DNA from: Pseudomonas sp.
GTDB lineage: Bacteria > Pseudomonadota > Gammaproteobacteria > Pseudomonadales > Pseudomonadaceae
Length of the DNA stretch: 64,000 nucleotides
Direction: 5' to 3'
Assembly (NCBI RefSeq): GCF_030683065.1
Contig: NZ_JAUXMX010000047.1
Span: 54,085 to 118,084, forward strand
Shown here: positions 8,640-17,981 of the stretch, in pieces
Position numbering within the stretch: position 1 is the stretch's first letter
How the letters are laid out: each line of letters begins with the position of its first letter
Notes under the pieces: generated by a model
Seen by the model: the letters and a program-made list of their open reading frames with translations, nothing else
Told to the model about the DNA's origin: nothing
The model's database searches: none
Position numbers and translations under genes: made by a program

Positions 8640-9455
8640 ATGAAATGCAAAATGATTATCAGCCCTCTGGCGTTTGCACTGACTGCCGTAATTGCTTCTA
8701 CTGCAGCCTATGCAGGCGGTGGTAATAATGGCGGCCATCACGGCGGTCATAATACTACCGGTGCATCCGCCATCGTCAATGACACCCAACTGAACTACGG
8801 CAACGATGTTGATAATGATGCCACCAAGAACACTGCCACTATTGACGGTTCTCTCAATGGCGCGTCGGGTAATGTGGGGGCCAACGTCGCGGCCGGTGAC
8901 AATAACCAGCAGGCAAATGCTGCTGCCATTGCGACTGCTGATGCCTACTTCGTCTTTGGTTTAGGTCAAGGCTTGGAAGCCAATGCCAGCATCGGCGTAA
9001 CTCAACAAGCCTACGACAATAACGTGGTCAACTATGGCACCCAGAACAACGCCAGTCTGGTTGACTCTGGCAATGACGTGCAGGGCAGCGTTGGCATTAA
9101 CGTAGCCGCGGGTAACTTCAACCAGCAGAAAAACGACATGGCGCTCGCATCGTCGGAAAAGGCCTTCACTGCCGAAGCGTCGGTTGATGTAATGCAGGAG
9201 TCTTCGGGCAACTATACCAACAACAACACCGGCGATGTCTATGAGGTCAATGATGGCCTGCAGGTTGTCTCCAGCGGCTTTGGCTGGTGGCCACCACAGA
9301 AGCCGCAAACCCCAGTGGTCAACAATGCCAGCTTGAGCAACTCGCTCAATAATGCTTCTGGCAATGTGGGCGTGAACATCGCTGCCGGTGCCGGCAACCA
9401 GCAAAGCAATACGCTTGCAATTGCTGCAGGTTGCAACGCTTGCATCGCACAATGA
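8640..9455 (+). CDS. fapC: FapC, major functional-amyloid subunit
   Basis: Main building block of the extracellular Fap fibre. The 271-residue precursor has a signal peptide ending TAAYA (residue 25) and a Gly/His/Asn-rich mature N-terminus. Three amyloid repeats lie at about 65-98, 137-170 and 228-263, with cores GANVAAGDNNQQAN, GINVAAGNFNQQKN and GVNIAAGAGNQQSN. The linkers differ in length (about 38 and 57 residues), and the second holds an aromatic and proline patch (GFGWWPPQKPQ). The C-terminus ends in a CxxC (Cys265-Cys268), a known FapC trait. AAGGAG lies before the ATG. Low-complexity Asn/Ala/Gly composition sets it apart from its neighbours. Confidence 0.92.
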   Translation: MKCKMIISPLAFALTAVIASTAAYAGGGNNGGHHGGHNTTGASAIVNDTQLNYGNDVDNDATKNTATIDGSLNGASGNVGANVAAGDNNQQANAAAIATADAYFVFGLGQGLEANASIGVTQQAYDNNVVNYGTQNNASLVDSGNDVQGSVGINVAAGNFNQQKNDMALASSEKAFTAEASVDVMQESSGNYTNNNTGDVYEVNDGLQVVSSGFGWWPPQKPQTPVVNNASLSNSLNNASGNVGVNIAAGAGNQQSNTLAIAAGCNACIAQ

Positions 9456-9522
9456 TGTAAGGCCAATGACCAACAGAGTTCTGGCTTAGCCTGAACTCTG
9501 TTGTCTTGAAAAAGGAGGTCAT

Positions 9523-10218
9523 ATGCTCCGAGCACTGTTACCTCTCACGGGCGTGTTATTTTTCACGTCCGCTTCATTTACTGCCACTGCAGCTGAAATA
9601 CGATTTGCCGCGCTGCCTAATGGCGCTATCGCTTACAAGTTAGTCGTGAGTATGCGTGAGCGACGCTTCGCCAATCTGGTCGAGCAGAAAACCGACTTTA
9701 GTTGTGGCGCAGCAGCCTTGGCTACAGTGCTCAATGCCGCGTATGGCTGGAATCTTGAAGAAGAAGACATTATCAAAGGCATGCTGGAGCAGGCCGATGC
9801 AGACGTGGTTCGCACACAGGGCTTTTCAATGCTCGACATGAAGCGCTATGCGGAAAATCTCGGTTTGCGCGCACGTGGCTACCGCATCGATCCCAACAAG
9901 CTGGAAAGCCTTAAAGTTCCCAGCATCGTATTACTGGATGTCCGTGGTTATAAACACTTCGTGGTATTACAGCGCACCTACAAGGGCTATGTGTATATCG
10001 GTGACCCGGTGTTAGGGCACAAGAAGATGAGCCTTGAGGAATTCAGCCAAGGCTGGAATGGCATCATCTTTGCGCTAATCGGCCCTGGTTACAACCGCGC
10101 CAACGCCCTGCTCTCGCCACCGGAGCCACTGACGGCCAAAAGTCGTATCGACAGTTTTAGCCCGGTCAAAGATGCCGAATTGATGGAGTTCGGCTTCATT
10201 CAGAGCGATTTCTTCTAG
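9523..10218 (+). CDS. fapD: FapD, periplasmic C39-family cysteine peptidase
   Basis: Papain-like C39 protease required for Fap secretion in studied systems. It has 231 residues with a signal peptide (1-24). The C39 catalytic set is visible: Cys61 in KTDFSCGAAALATVLN with an upstream Gln (Q56), His145 in VRGYKHFVVLQ, and Asp161 in YIGDPVLG. There is no ABC-transporter part, so it acts as a stand-alone periplasmic enzyme, as in other fap operons. The ribosome binding site AAAGGAGG precedes the ATG. The target is presumed to be another Fap protein; this is inference. Confidence 0.9.
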   Translation: MLRALLPLTGVLFFTSASFTATAAEIRFAALPNGAIAYKLVVSMRERRFANLVEQKTDFSCGAAALATVLNAAYGWNLEEEDIIKGMLEQADADVVRTQGFSMLDMKRYAENLGLRARGYRIDPNKLESLKVPSIVLLDVRGYKHFVVLQRTYKGYVYIGDPVLGHKKMSLEEFSQGWNGIIFALIGPGYNRANALLSPPEPLTAKSRIDSFSPVKDAELMEFGFIQSDFF

Positions 10219-10256
10219 CTTGCCCAAACGCGGTATAGCTTCTGGGAGACACGGTT

Positions 10257-10985
10257 ATGAACACAAGAACATGGTTAGCAGCAGGCTTGCTGGTCGCCAG
10301 CCTTCCGCTGCACGCCGCCAACCCATTTCAACCCATTGAGTTGAGCGACCCAGAACTGGATCAGTTGCGGGGACGCTATGTACTGCCTGATCGCATCATC
10401 AGTTTCGGCGTAGTAATGACGTCGTCATGGCAAGACTCTACAGGCCAGATAATAGGTGCGCAGGTTGCCCTGAATATCAGTGGCGCTCAATCACAACCAA
10501 CCTTGTACATCACCCGCATTGACCAGGCAGGCAGTGGCAACGCGCTCACCGCAGGCAATGGTCAGATCATTGGCGGCGCTGGACTGGGCAGTGTCCAGGG
10601 CATTGTGCAGAGTGTTCGTACAGCAGGTGATTACAACACCGGGCTGAATGATCTCAGCGTGCAAATCAGCAAGGGTAACGAGCAGCCTGTACCCATCAGC
10701 GGGGAAGCCTGGAATGGCAGCCAGGGCTTCAGCAATGGCGCAGGCACTGTAAAGATAACCGCACTCAATGGTGGTCTGAATATCGCAGTGCAAGCCAGTA
10801 ATGGCCAAGGGCATAGCAGCCAACAAATCGGTGGCGGCGTATCCCAGCACGCCAACATAGGCGGCTCACTGAACAGTGTGCGCAACGTGGCCGCTCTTAG
10901 CGTTGCCCTGCGTGACAACCCGCGAGCCGTCAACATGACCAGTTGCCTCGAACAACTGAGAGCCCTACGCCCAAGTGGATACTGA
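10257..10985 (+). CDS. fapE: FapE, amyloid-associated secreted protein
   Basis: A minor fibre-associated protein of the fap system; FapE has been found in purified Fap fibrils of other strains. The 242-residue precursor has a signal peptide ending PLHAA (about residue 20). The conserved early block is ELSDPELDQLRGRYVLPDRIISFGVVM, and the rest is rich in Asn/Gln/Gly (SNGQGHSSQQIGGGVSQHANIGG) and resembles degenerate amyloid repeats. A single Cys lies near the C-terminus (TSCLEQLRAL), so there is no CxxC here. It sits between fapD and fapF with 38- and 39-base gaps. Confidence 0.84.
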   Translation: MNTRTWLAAGLLVASLPLHAANPFQPIELSDPELDQLRGRYVLPDRIISFGVVMTSSWQDSTGQIIGAQVALNISGAQSQPTLYITRIDQAGSGNALTAGNGQIIGGAGLGSVQGIVQSVRTAGDYNTGLNDLSVQISKGNEQPVPISGEAWNGSQGFSNGAGTVKITALNGGLNIAVQASNGQGHSSQQIGGGVSQHANIGGSLNSVRNVAALSVALRDNPRAVNMTSCLEQLRALRPSGY

Positions 10986-11024
10986 ACTAGGCTGGAAGTG
11001 GGAACTTAAGCAAGGAAGTTATTC

Positions 11025-12284
11025 ATGCGAGCATTTTTTTGTCATATGCCATTAACGTTGGCGATCGCTATTGCATCATCGGCAACCCATGCCGCCGAGG
11101 AACCTCAGGTTCAAGCGCTGATCCAAGAGCTTCAGGTACTGAAGGAGCGCTATGCGGCGCAACAAAATGCATTGGTAATTCTTGAACAGCGCCTGCGTCA
11201 AGTTGAGAGCAGAAGCCCGATGCCGATGCGTGCAGCAGCAGGCCAACAGGCTGCGGGCGCGCAAACAGCTGCCACTGGAGCAACTGCAAGCAGCGGATAC
11301 GGAACAGCGCTCAAAGACAGCTCCGAGCCTCCCGCCAGTGTCGAGAACATCTACCAAGAGGCCAGTGGCTTTTTCGGCAGTGGTACGTTCAGTATCGAAC
11401 CCGGACTGACTTACAGCCACTATGATTCACGCCAGTTGTTTCTTAACGGCTTTCTGGCTCTTGACGCAATATTCCTCGGCAATCTCGGCGTAGACCAGAT
11501 CAATGCTGACACCTTCACGTTCGATCTGACCGGCCGCTATAACTGGGCACGACGCTGGCAACTCGACGTTAATACGCCCTGGATATACCGTGAAACTACT
11601 TATCAGTCTGCAGGTGCTGGTGGTTCCACTGCGGCTATCAGCGAACAAACCGTTACAGGCAACCCACGCCTTGGTGACGTAAGTCTCGGCGTATCCTACA
11701 AGTTCCTCGATGAAGCCCCTGGCCGGCCGGATGCAGTGCTCAGCCTGCGTGTCAAAGCGCCTACTGGGGTTGAACCCTACGGCATTAAACTCGATACCGT
11801 ACCAGGTAATAACAACCTCAACGTGCCGGAGGATCTGCCAACAGGCAATGGCGTCTGGTCCATCACACCAGGGATTGCGCTGGTCAAGACGATGGATCCA
11901 GCGGTGGTCTTTGGTAGTTTTTCGTATACCTACAACATGGAGGAAAGTTTCAGCGATATCAGCCCGGAACGAGGGGTGAAGGTGCCGGGTAAGGTGGCGC
12001 TGGGGAACTGGTTCCAGCTCGGCTTAGGTGTAGCATTCGCTTTGAACGAACGGGCGAGTTTATCCATGTCTTTTTCCGAATTGATCAGCCAGAAAAGCAA
12101 AGTCAAACCTGATGGTCAAGGCTGGCAAACAATATCGGGCAGCGATGCCAATGCAGCCTATTTCAACATTGGTATGACATTCGCACCAAGCAATAATCTG
12201 ACCATCGTGCCAAACCTTTCGATTGGCTTGACACCTGATGCGCCGGACTTTTCCTTCAGCATCAAGTTCCCTTATTATTTTTAG
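11025..12284 (+). CDS. fapF: FapF, outer-membrane amyloid secretion channel
   Basis: Outer-membrane beta-barrel that exports Fap subunits. In 419 residues the order is a signal peptide (to about 24), a predicted coiled coil (about 27-65, [29 protein letters not shown] in heptads), an Ala/Gln-rich linker (about 70-100) and a barrel with alternating aromatic strands. It ends [11 protein letters not shown], with the C-terminal Phe typical of BAM substrates. The N-terminal coiled coil matches the trimeric, plug-bearing architecture known for FapF. It is the last gene of the operon, followed by a strong hairpin at 12339-12375. Confidence 0.9.
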   Translation: MRAFFCHMPLTLAIAIASSATHAAEEPQVQALIQELQVLKERYAAQQNALVILEQRLRQVESRSPMPMRAAAGQQAAGAQTAATGATASSGYGTALKDSSEPPASVENIYQEASGFFGSGTFSIEPGLTYSHYDSRQLFLNGFLALDAIFLGNLGVDQINADTFTFDLTGRYNWARRWQLDVNTPWIYRETTYQSAGAGGSTAAISEQTVTGNPRLGDVSLGVSYKFLDEAPGRPDAVLSLRVKAPTGVEPYGIKLDTVPGNNNLNVPEDLPTGNGVWSITPGIALVKTMDPAVVFGSFSYTYNMEESFSDISPERGVKVPGKVALGNWFQLGLGVAFALNERASLSMSFSELISQKSKVKPDGQGWQTISGSDANAAYFNIGMTFAPSNNLTIVPNLSIGLTPDAPDFSFSIKFPYYF

Positions 12285-12338
12285 TCCGCGAAACCATTCA
12301 ACGGCTAATTAAGCATCAACAGGCAACCTTGTAAGTGC

Positions 12339-12375
12339 CTGCTCATTGCTGCAGATTTGCTGCAGCAATGAGCAG
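12339..12375. terminator. Perfect 16-bp hairpin between fapF and the convergent activator
   Basis: The arms at 12339-12354 and 12360-12375 are exact reverse complements (16 bp) around a 5-base loop. It lies where the convergent fapF and activator transcripts meet. Neither strand has a T-run after it, so it may stabilise mRNA ends or act with a factor rather than as a simple intrinsic terminator. Confidence 0.6.
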
Positions 12376-12442
12376 ACAGTACGTATCGCATAAAATGCAC
12401 GGCACGCTACTGGCCGCATAACTAATTACGCCGCACTCGCGC

Positions 12443-13888
12443 TTAGGCGTGATACTTGGCGTTGTCTTGATTTCCCTGCGCGCCAATCAATACATGACCA
12501 AGATCAGGAGCATCCTGCAACCCTGTGGTAAAACCATTAACTCTTTTATCACTTGGCAGAATCTGATGCTTGTGCAAGAGCCGGTAGAATGTCGGGCGGG
12601 AAACGCCCAGGGAGCGAGCCGCATGGCTCATATTCTTTGAATAGCGGGTTAATACGTCATTGAGTGCCTGTCGTTCTGCCATAAAAAGATAATCACTCAA
12701 GGTGCTGGTACGAAACTGAGCATGTTCCTCGGACGTCAATCCGATATCGATTGGCTCAATTTGACGCCCTTCGGCCAATACCTGACCACGCCTGACCCGA
12801 TTAGCCAACTCCCTCACGTTACCCGGCCACGAATGGTCCATCATTGCGTTAATAGCAGCCTCACTGAAACGTCGCGGGCGCTTACCAATTTCACTCGCAT
12901 AGAGCGTTGAAAAATGATCCGCGAATAGCGGAATATCCAGCTTACGCTCGCGCAGAGGTGTGGTGTGCACTTGTAATACATTCAATCGGTAATACAAATC
13001 CTCACGAAAACGTCCTTGGCGAATAGCCTCTTCGAGATCAACGTGGGTAGCCGCCAATACTCTCACATCGACAGATATCGGCTTACTCGAGCCGACACGC
13101 TCTATATTCATTTCCTGAATGAACCGCAGCAGATTAGCCTGCATCTCCAAGGGCAAATCACCTATCTCATCGAGAAACAGGGTGCCACCGTGCGCAGACT
13201 CTATGCGGCCGATCTTGCGTTGATGGGCGCCGGTGAACGCACCCTTCTCATGACCAAACAGTTCCGACTGAATAAGATGTTCCGAAATAGCCCCGCAATT
13301 AATCGCGACGAAAGCCCCTGCGGCGCGGCGTGACTGACGGTGCAAGGTTCTCGCCACAAGCTCCTTGCCAGTTCCGCTCTGACCGCAAATCAAAACCGGC
13401 GAGTCGGTTGGCGCCAGCTTGGCCAGCAACTTACGCAACGTCTTGATACTCGGACTGTTGCCAACCAACAGATCATTATCCTGCGCTGCCACGCCACCTG
13501 GCGCCACGTGGCGCAAGTGCGCCATCCCAAAAGCCCGGCCTAATGAAAAGCGCATGCGCGAGACATCAATTGGCAAACTATGGAAATCAAAAAACCACTC
13601 GCCGACAAAATCACGGACGCCCTGACTGCTCAGAAGCTCGGGACCGAGAACCGCTATCCACTCCGCGCTGCTCTGACGTATGAGCTGGATCAACGCGGGC
13701 AGGCATTGCAAATGCTGAGCACTAAACCTCACCACGCCAACGTCATACAGTTGATCTCGAGCGCCCTCCATACTCGATGTTTTTGCCTCCCAACCCTCTG
13801 CTCTCAGACGAGGTAACAACGCTAGACACTCTGCGCATGGATCGACTATCAAAAGACGCCTCTGAGAGCACCTTAATGCATCCAACAT
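12443..13888 (-). CDS. Sigma-54-dependent enhancer-binding activator with degenerate receiver, likely fap regulator
   Basis: A 481-residue bacterial enhancer-binding protein. Residues 1 to about 130 look like a response-regulator fold (RRLLIVDPCAECLALL at the start) but the expected phospho-Asp position reads GVVRFS, so normal phosphorylation is unlikely. The AAA+ domain is complete: Walker A GQSGTGKE (about 169-176), GAFTGA sigma-54 loop (216-221) and Walker B GGTLFLDEIGDLP. The C-terminal Fis-type helix-turn-helix is AARSLGVSRPTFYRLL. The ATG at 13888, preceded by AAGGAG, is preferred over upstream starts to 13990. It is convergent with a fap operon carrying a sigma-54 promoter, so it is the obvious candidate activator. 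The FleQ LFRS c-di-GMP motif is not seen. Confidence 0.87.
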   Translation of the reverse strand: MLDALRCSQRRLLIVDPCAECLALLPRLRAEGWEAKTSSMEGARDQLYDVGVVRFSAQHLQCLPALIQLIRQSSAEWIAVLGPELLSSQGVRDFVGEWFFDFHSLPIDVSRMRFSLGRAFGMAHLRHVAPGGVAAQDNDLLVGNSPSIKTLRKLLAKLAPTDSPVLICGQSGTGKELVARTLHRQSRRAAGAFVAINCGAISEHLIQSELFGHEKGAFTGAHQRKIGRIESAHGGTLFLDEIGDLPLEMQANLLRFIQEMNIERVGSSKPISVDVRVLAATHVDLEEAIRQGRFREDLYYRLNVLQVHTTPLRERKLDIPLFADHFSTLYASEIGKRPRRFSEAAINAMMDHSWPGNVRELANRVRRGQVLAEGRQIEPIDIGLTSEEHAQFRTSTLSDYLFMAERQALNDVLTRYSKNMSHAARSLGVSRPTFYRLLHKHQILPSDKRVNGFTTGLQDAPDLGHVLIGAQGNQDNAKYHA

Positions 13889-14301
13889 AACGACTCCTTG
13901 GCTCAACCTGAGCAGTTCCATCGCGAGCGGCACCCGCGCCCGGTCACAACACTGCGTCCTGTTTTCTCGATCAGTAAATGAACATAGCAATACACTTCAG
14001 CTTAGCTAACCCGCCGTGGCATGCCGGTGCACGCGAGGAACGGTAGTGAGTTCACGCCTGAACTGGCCACGCAGCGAAGCAATCGATCACCACTTTTTAA
14101 ATCTGATAACCAGATGATTCTTGACTGCTACAAGTGACAAACAGGTTGATACAGATCAAACAGACTCCCGGAGTTGGCTTGTGAACGACGGGCGGGAGCA
14201 AAAATGACGATCGCTGAATACTCCGCGCTGAACAGTGCGCCGGCGCTGCAAATTGCGACAGGACACTTCGCCTCTTCGATTGACCACAATTCTGCAGGCA
14301 C
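13889..14301. other. Intergenic upstream of the activator gene
   Basis: It holds the activator's ribosome binding site (complement of 13894-13899) and an ANR/FNR-type box at 14146-14159. A plus-strand open frame from 14204 (50 codons, preceded by GGGAG) runs through the pnp terminator and is not accepted as a gene. No further feature is seen. Confidence 0.45.
14146..14159. promoter_or_regulatory. ANR/FNR-type binding site
   Basis: TTGAT-ACAG-ATCAA is a perfect match to the ANR/FNR consensus TTGAT-N4-ATCAA. It is 258 bp upstream of the activator start on the minus strand. A weak -10-like AAGAAT sits at about the right distance on that strand (near 14120). Oxygen control of the activator, and through it of fap, is inferred. 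Confidence 0.6.
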
Positions 14302-14337
14302 AAAAAAAGAGAGGGCCCCATCAGGGACCCTCTCTTT
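14302..14337 (-). terminator. Intrinsic terminator of pnp
   Basis: Read on the minus strand, a GC-rich stem (AGAGAGGG / CCCTCTCT core with a 4-base loop) is followed by seven T. It begins 25 bases after the pnp stop. Confidence 0.92.
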
Positions 14338-14361
14338 CATAAACGTGAAGCGTGTTAGCGA

Positions 14362-16467
14362 TTAAACGCCCGAAGCTTCAGCCGCGGCCACGTCTTTGAT
14401 CGACAACTTGATACGGCCGCGGTTGTCCACGTCCAGTACCAATACCTTCACTTCCTGACCTTCCTTGAGAATGTCAGTCACCTTCTCGACGCGCTGATCG
14501 CTGAGCATCGAGATGTGCACCAGACCATCCTTGCCCGGCAGGATGTTGACGAAGGCGCCGAAGTCGACGATGCGCTCAACCTTGCCGATGTAGATCTTGC
14601 CGATCTCGGCTTCCGCAGTAATACCGAGAACACGCTGACGCGCAGCCTCTGCCGCTTCCTTGGTTTCGCCAAAGATCTTGATGGTGCCATCGTCTTCGAT
14701 GTCGATCGAGGCCTTGGTCTCCTCGCAGATGGCACGGATGGTCGCGCCACCCTTGCCGATCACGTCGCGGATCTTGTCGGTGTCGATTTTCATCGCGATC
14801 ATGGTCGGCGCATTAGCCGACAGTTCGTTACGCGACGTGGCGAGGATCTGGTTCATCTGACCAAGAATGTTCAGGCGCGCTTCCAGGGCTTGGCCCAGGG
14901 CGATTTCCATGATTTCTTCGGTGATGCCCTTGATCTTGATGTCCATCTGCAGCGCGGTCACACCCTTGGCGGTACCGGCTACCTTGAAGTCCATGTCGCC
15001 CAGGTGATCTTCGTCGCCAAGGATGTCGGTCAGAATAGCGAACTTCTCGCCGTCCTTGACCAGGCCCATGGCGATACCGGCAACTGGCGCCTTCATCGGC
15101 ACACCGGCATCCATTAGCGCAAGGGAAGCACCGCAAACCGAAGCCATGGAGCTGGAGCCGTTGGACTCAGTAATCTCCGAAACCACACGAATGGTGTACG
15201 GGAACTCGTCAGCGCTCGGCAGCATCGCCGAGATGCTGCGACGGGCCAAACGACCATGACCGATTTCGCGGCGGCCAGTAAAACCTACGCGACCACACTC
15301 ACCGACCGAGTACGGCGGGAAGTTGTAGTGCAGCATGAAGGGGTCTTTGCGCTCGCCTTCGAGGGTGTCGAGCAGCTGGGCGTCACGGGCGGTACCAAGG
15401 GTAGCAACCACCAGGGCCTGGGTTTCGCCACGGGTGAACAGTGCCGAACCATGGGTCTTCGCCAGCACGCCAACTTCGATGTTCAGCGGACGTACGGTGC
15501 GGGTGTCACGACCGTCGATACGCGGCTGACCGTTGACGATGTTCTCGCGCACGGTGCGGTATTCGACTTCACCGAAAGCCTCTTTGACTTCGGCAGCAGT
15601 CGGCTGACCTTCTTCACCAGACAGTTTGGCGACGACCTGCTCACGCAACTCGCCCAGACGCGCATAACGCTCGTGCTTGACGGTGATGGCGTACGCCTTG
15701 GAGATCTCGGCACCGAAATCGCCGCGAATACTCGCCAACAGTGCGGTATTTTCCGGCTTTGGCTGCCAGTCCCAGGTTGGTTTGGCGGCTTCGGCAGCCA
15801 ATTCCTTGATGGCCTGGATGGCACACTGGAAACCTTCCTGGGCGAACAACACAGCGCCCAGCATCTGGTCTTCGGTCAGTTCTTTGGCTTCCGACTCGAC
15901 CATCAGTACGGCGTCTGTAGTACCCGCTACAACCATGTCCAGGCTGGAGGCTTTCTGCTGCTCATAGGTCGGGTTCAACAGGTAGCCGGATTCCGGGTGG
16001 AAGGCTACGCGTGCGGCACCGATAGGGCCATCGAACGGGATGCCGGAGATCGCCAGAGCAGCCGAGGTACCGATCATCGCTGCGATGTCCGGATCGGTCT
16101 TCTTGCTGGTGGAAACCACGGTGCAGAGCACCTGTACTTCGTTCTGGAAACCTTCCGGGAATAGCGGACGGATCGGTCGATCGATCAGGCGCGAGGTCAG
16201 GGTCTCTTTCTCGGACGGACGACCTTCACGCTTGAAGAAGCCGCCGGGGATCTTGCCAGCAGCGTAGGTTTTTTCCTGGTAGTGCACAGCCAGGGGAAAG
16301 AAGCCCTTGCTTGGGTCGGCAGTCTTGGCACCGACAACGGTCACTAATACGGCGACGTCGTCATCAACGGTGACCAGCACTGCGCCGGTGGCTTGACGGG
16401 CGATACGGCCAGTCTCGAGGGTAAAGGTCGATTGACCGAATTGAAACTTCTTGATTACCGGGTTCAC
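14362..16467 (-). CDS. pnp: Polynucleotide phosphorylase
   Basis: Phosphorolytic 3'-to-5' exoribonuclease of mRNA decay and the degradosome. It has 701 residues, the usual Pseudomonas length. Two RNase PH-type domains flank an alpha-helical domain, followed by KH ([18 protein letters not shown]) and S1 ([24 protein letters not shown]) RNA-binding domains. The GTG start at 16467 ([12 protein letters not shown]) follows AAGGAA and fits the family; the frame stays open further upstream but without homology. It lies directly downstream of rpsO in the conserved pair, with a hairpin between them that is the usual RNase III or terminator-type processing region. Confidence 0.97.
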   Translation of the reverse strand: MNPVIKKFQFGQSTFTLETGRIARQATGAVLVTVDDDVAVLVTVVGAKTADPSKGFFPLAVHYQEKTYAAGKIPGGFFKREGRPSEKETLTSRLIDRPIRPLFPEGFQNEVQVLCTVVSTSKKTDPDIAAMIGTSAALAISGIPFDGPIGAARVAFHPESGYLLNPTYEQQKASSLDMVVAGTTDAVLMVESEAKELTEDQMLGAVLFAQEGFQCAIQAIKELAAEAAKPTWDWQPKPENTALLASIRGDFGAEISKAYAITVKHERYARLGELREQVVAKLSGEEGQPTAAEVKEAFGEVEYRTVRENIVNGQPRIDGRDTRTVRPLNIEVGVLAKTHGSALFTRGETQALVVATLGTARDAQLLDTLEGERKDPFMLHYNFPPYSVGECGRVGFTGRREIGHGRLARRSISAMLPSADEFPYTIRVVSEITESNGSSSMASVCGASLALMDAGVPMKAPVAGIAMGLVKDGEKFAILTDILGDEDHLGDMDFKVAGTAKGVTALQMDIKIKGITEEIMEIALGQALEARLNILGQMNQILATSRNELSANAPTMIAMKIDTDKIRDVIGKGGATIRAICEETKASIDIEDDGTIKIFGETKEAAEAARQRVLGITAEAEIGKIYIGKVERIVDFGAFVNILPGKDGLVHISMLSDQRVEKVTDILKEGQEVKVLVLDVDNRGRIKLSIKDVAAAEASGV

Positions 16468-16576
16468 GGTGTTTTCCTTCTCTTTTTTGCCTTTGGGGAA
16501 AGCGGTTTCTTGCAAAATTCGTGGGCAGTAGCGGGAGTCGAACCCGACACGGTCCAAACGCGTATGGCTGAAACGC

Positions 16577-16614
16577 AAAAGCTGGAAGCAGGGATACACC
16601 CCACTTCCAGCTTC
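16577..16614 (-). terminator. rpsO-pnp intergenic hairpin (partial terminator / processing site)
   Basis: Stem arms AAGCTGGAAG and CTTCCAGCTT enclose GGGG/CCC pairs, followed by only four T on the minus strand. It lies 27 bases after the rpsO stop and before pnp, the usual place where read-through feeds pnp. Confidence 0.7.
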
Positions 16615-16640
16615 GGCAGTCAGCTACGCATAAGCATTGC

Positions 16641-16910
16641 TTAGCGACGCAGACCCAGGCGACCGATCAGGGCGCTGTAACGACTAACGTCCTTGCCCTT
16701 CAGGTAATCCAGCAGCTTACGACGCTGGTTAACCATGCGGATCAGGCCACGACGCGAGTGGTGGTCTTTACCGTTGATCTTGAAGTGACCTTGGAGCTTG
16801 TTGATGTTGGCGGACAACAGTGCAACTTGCACTTCCGGGCTACCGGTGTCGCCTTCAGCTTGCTTGTAGTCATTTACGATCTGGGCTTTATCTTCAACGC
16901 TGAGTGCCAT
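16641..16910 (-). CDS. rpsO: 30S ribosomal protein S15
   Basis: A primary-binding 30S protein that contacts 16S rRNA helices 20-22 and helps form the central domain. At 89 residues it has the usual length. Conserved blocks are [48 protein letters not shown] and [11 protein letters not shown]. The family regulates its own translation through its leader; the segment 16911-17059 is compatible but was not folded. It heads the rpsO-pnp unit. Confidence 0.98.
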   Translation of the reverse strand: MALSVEDKAQIVNDYKQAEGDTGSPEVQVALLSANINKLQGHFKINGKDHHSRRGLIRMVNQRRKLLDYLKGKDVSRYSALIGRLGLRR

Positions 16911-17059
16911 GTGGGCTTCCTCTCAGTTAGGCAACTGCCGAAACAGTCGCAATAGGCCGGGAATCGCTTCCCGTGTTTTTAAGTGAGGTATGACCGTGCC
17001 TATTAACAGCCACCCTCGATACACGCAGGCAGGGATCTAAGCCCCTGTCCACGCTACGG

Positions 17060-17977
17060 TCATACAGACCGAATCAAACGACGCGGCGCAATACGCCCGT
17101 CTTCACTCACTTCACCGATACCGATAAAGCGACCGTTGTGATCCTGCACCCGCACCATGCCGAATTTCGGCGCTTCTGGTGCGCGCACTGGTTGACCTTG
17201 CAGCCAGTAAAACGAGCTGTGCTCGGAAAACTGCAGCAGCGGCCAATGCAGCAGGCCACTGTCTACTGCCAGCAGAAACTGATCGACCGCTTCATGACCA
17301 CCCTCGGCATGGGCCTGCTCCAGCGCTTCCAAACTAACAGTTTGAGCCAATGTGAACGGCCCTGCTTTAGTCCTTCGCAACTCTGCAACATGGGCACCGC
17401 AACCTAGCAAGTGGCCAATATCCTCAACCAGCGTGCGTATATAGGTGCCTTTTGTACAATCGACTGCAAGGCGCGCCTGCTCAGCCTCACAGCTCAGTAA
17501 TTCCAAGCGGGCAATAGTAACAGAACGCGGCTCGCGCTCCACTACCTCACCAGCACGGGCGAGCTTGTACAGCGGCTGGCCATCGCGCTTGAGCGCCGAG
17601 TACATAGGCGGTATCTGGCTGATTTCACCGCGAAATGCCGGTAATACAGCGTCAATATCATCACGACCAACGGTCACGGGGCGGCGTTCCAGCACCTCGC
17701 CTTCAGCATCCGCAGTGGTGGTGGTGACCCCCAACTGCATCAAGGTTTCATAACCTTTGTCCGCGTCCAGCAAGTACTGTGAAAACTTGGTTGCCTCACC
17801 AAAACACAGCGGCAGTACGCCGGTAGCCAGGGGATCGAGACTGCCGGTGTGCCCGGCTTTCTCGGCGTTGAGCAACCAACGCACTTTCTGCAGTGCTGCG
17901 TTGGAGCTGTAACCGCGCGGCTTATCCAGCAGGATAATGCCATCAACCGGACGACGAATGCGTTTCACCTGGGCCAC
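17060..17977 (-). CDS. truB: tRNA pseudouridine-55 synthase
   Basis: Makes pseudouridine 55 in the T-loop of most elongator tRNAs and aids tRNA folding. It has 305 residues starting at GTG 17977 ([20 protein letters not shown]) with AAGGAG upstream; the frame open to 18037 has no homology. The catalytic Asp is in [18 protein letters not shown], with further family blocks [10 protein letters not shown] and [15 protein letters not shown]. It lies four bases after rbfA on the same strand, the standard infB-rbfA-truB order. Confidence 0.97.
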   Translation of the reverse strand: MAQVKRIRRPVDGIILLDKPRGYSSNAALQKVRWLLNAEKAGHTGSLDPLATGVLPLCFGEATKFSQYLLDADKGYETLMQLGVTTTTADAEGEVLERRPVTVGRDDIDAVLPAFRGEISQIPPMYSALKRDGQPLYKLARAGEVVEREPRSVTIARLELLSCEAEQARLAVDCTKGTYIRTLVEDIGHLLGCGAHVAELRRTKAGPFTLAQTVSLEALEQAHAEGGHEAVDQFLLAVDSGLLHWPLLQFSEHSSFYWLQGQPVRAPEAPKFGMVRVQDHNGRFIGIGEVSEDGRIAPRRLIRSV

Positions 17978-17981
17978 GGGC

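Noticed and set aside
8019..9455. Curli (CsgA/CsgB) or haemagglutinin-type adhesin genes
   Set aside because: The repeats lack the curli S-x5-Q-x4-N-x5-Q spacing; the C39 peptidase, coiled-coil barrel protein and terminal CxxC match the Fap system.
14204..14365. Small plus-strand ORF with a GGGAG upstream and near the ANR box
   Set aside because: It runs through the pnp terminator and past the pnp stop on the opposite strand; the A-run of the terminator would be coding. The ANR box is more simply assigned to the minus-strand activator, though this is not proven.
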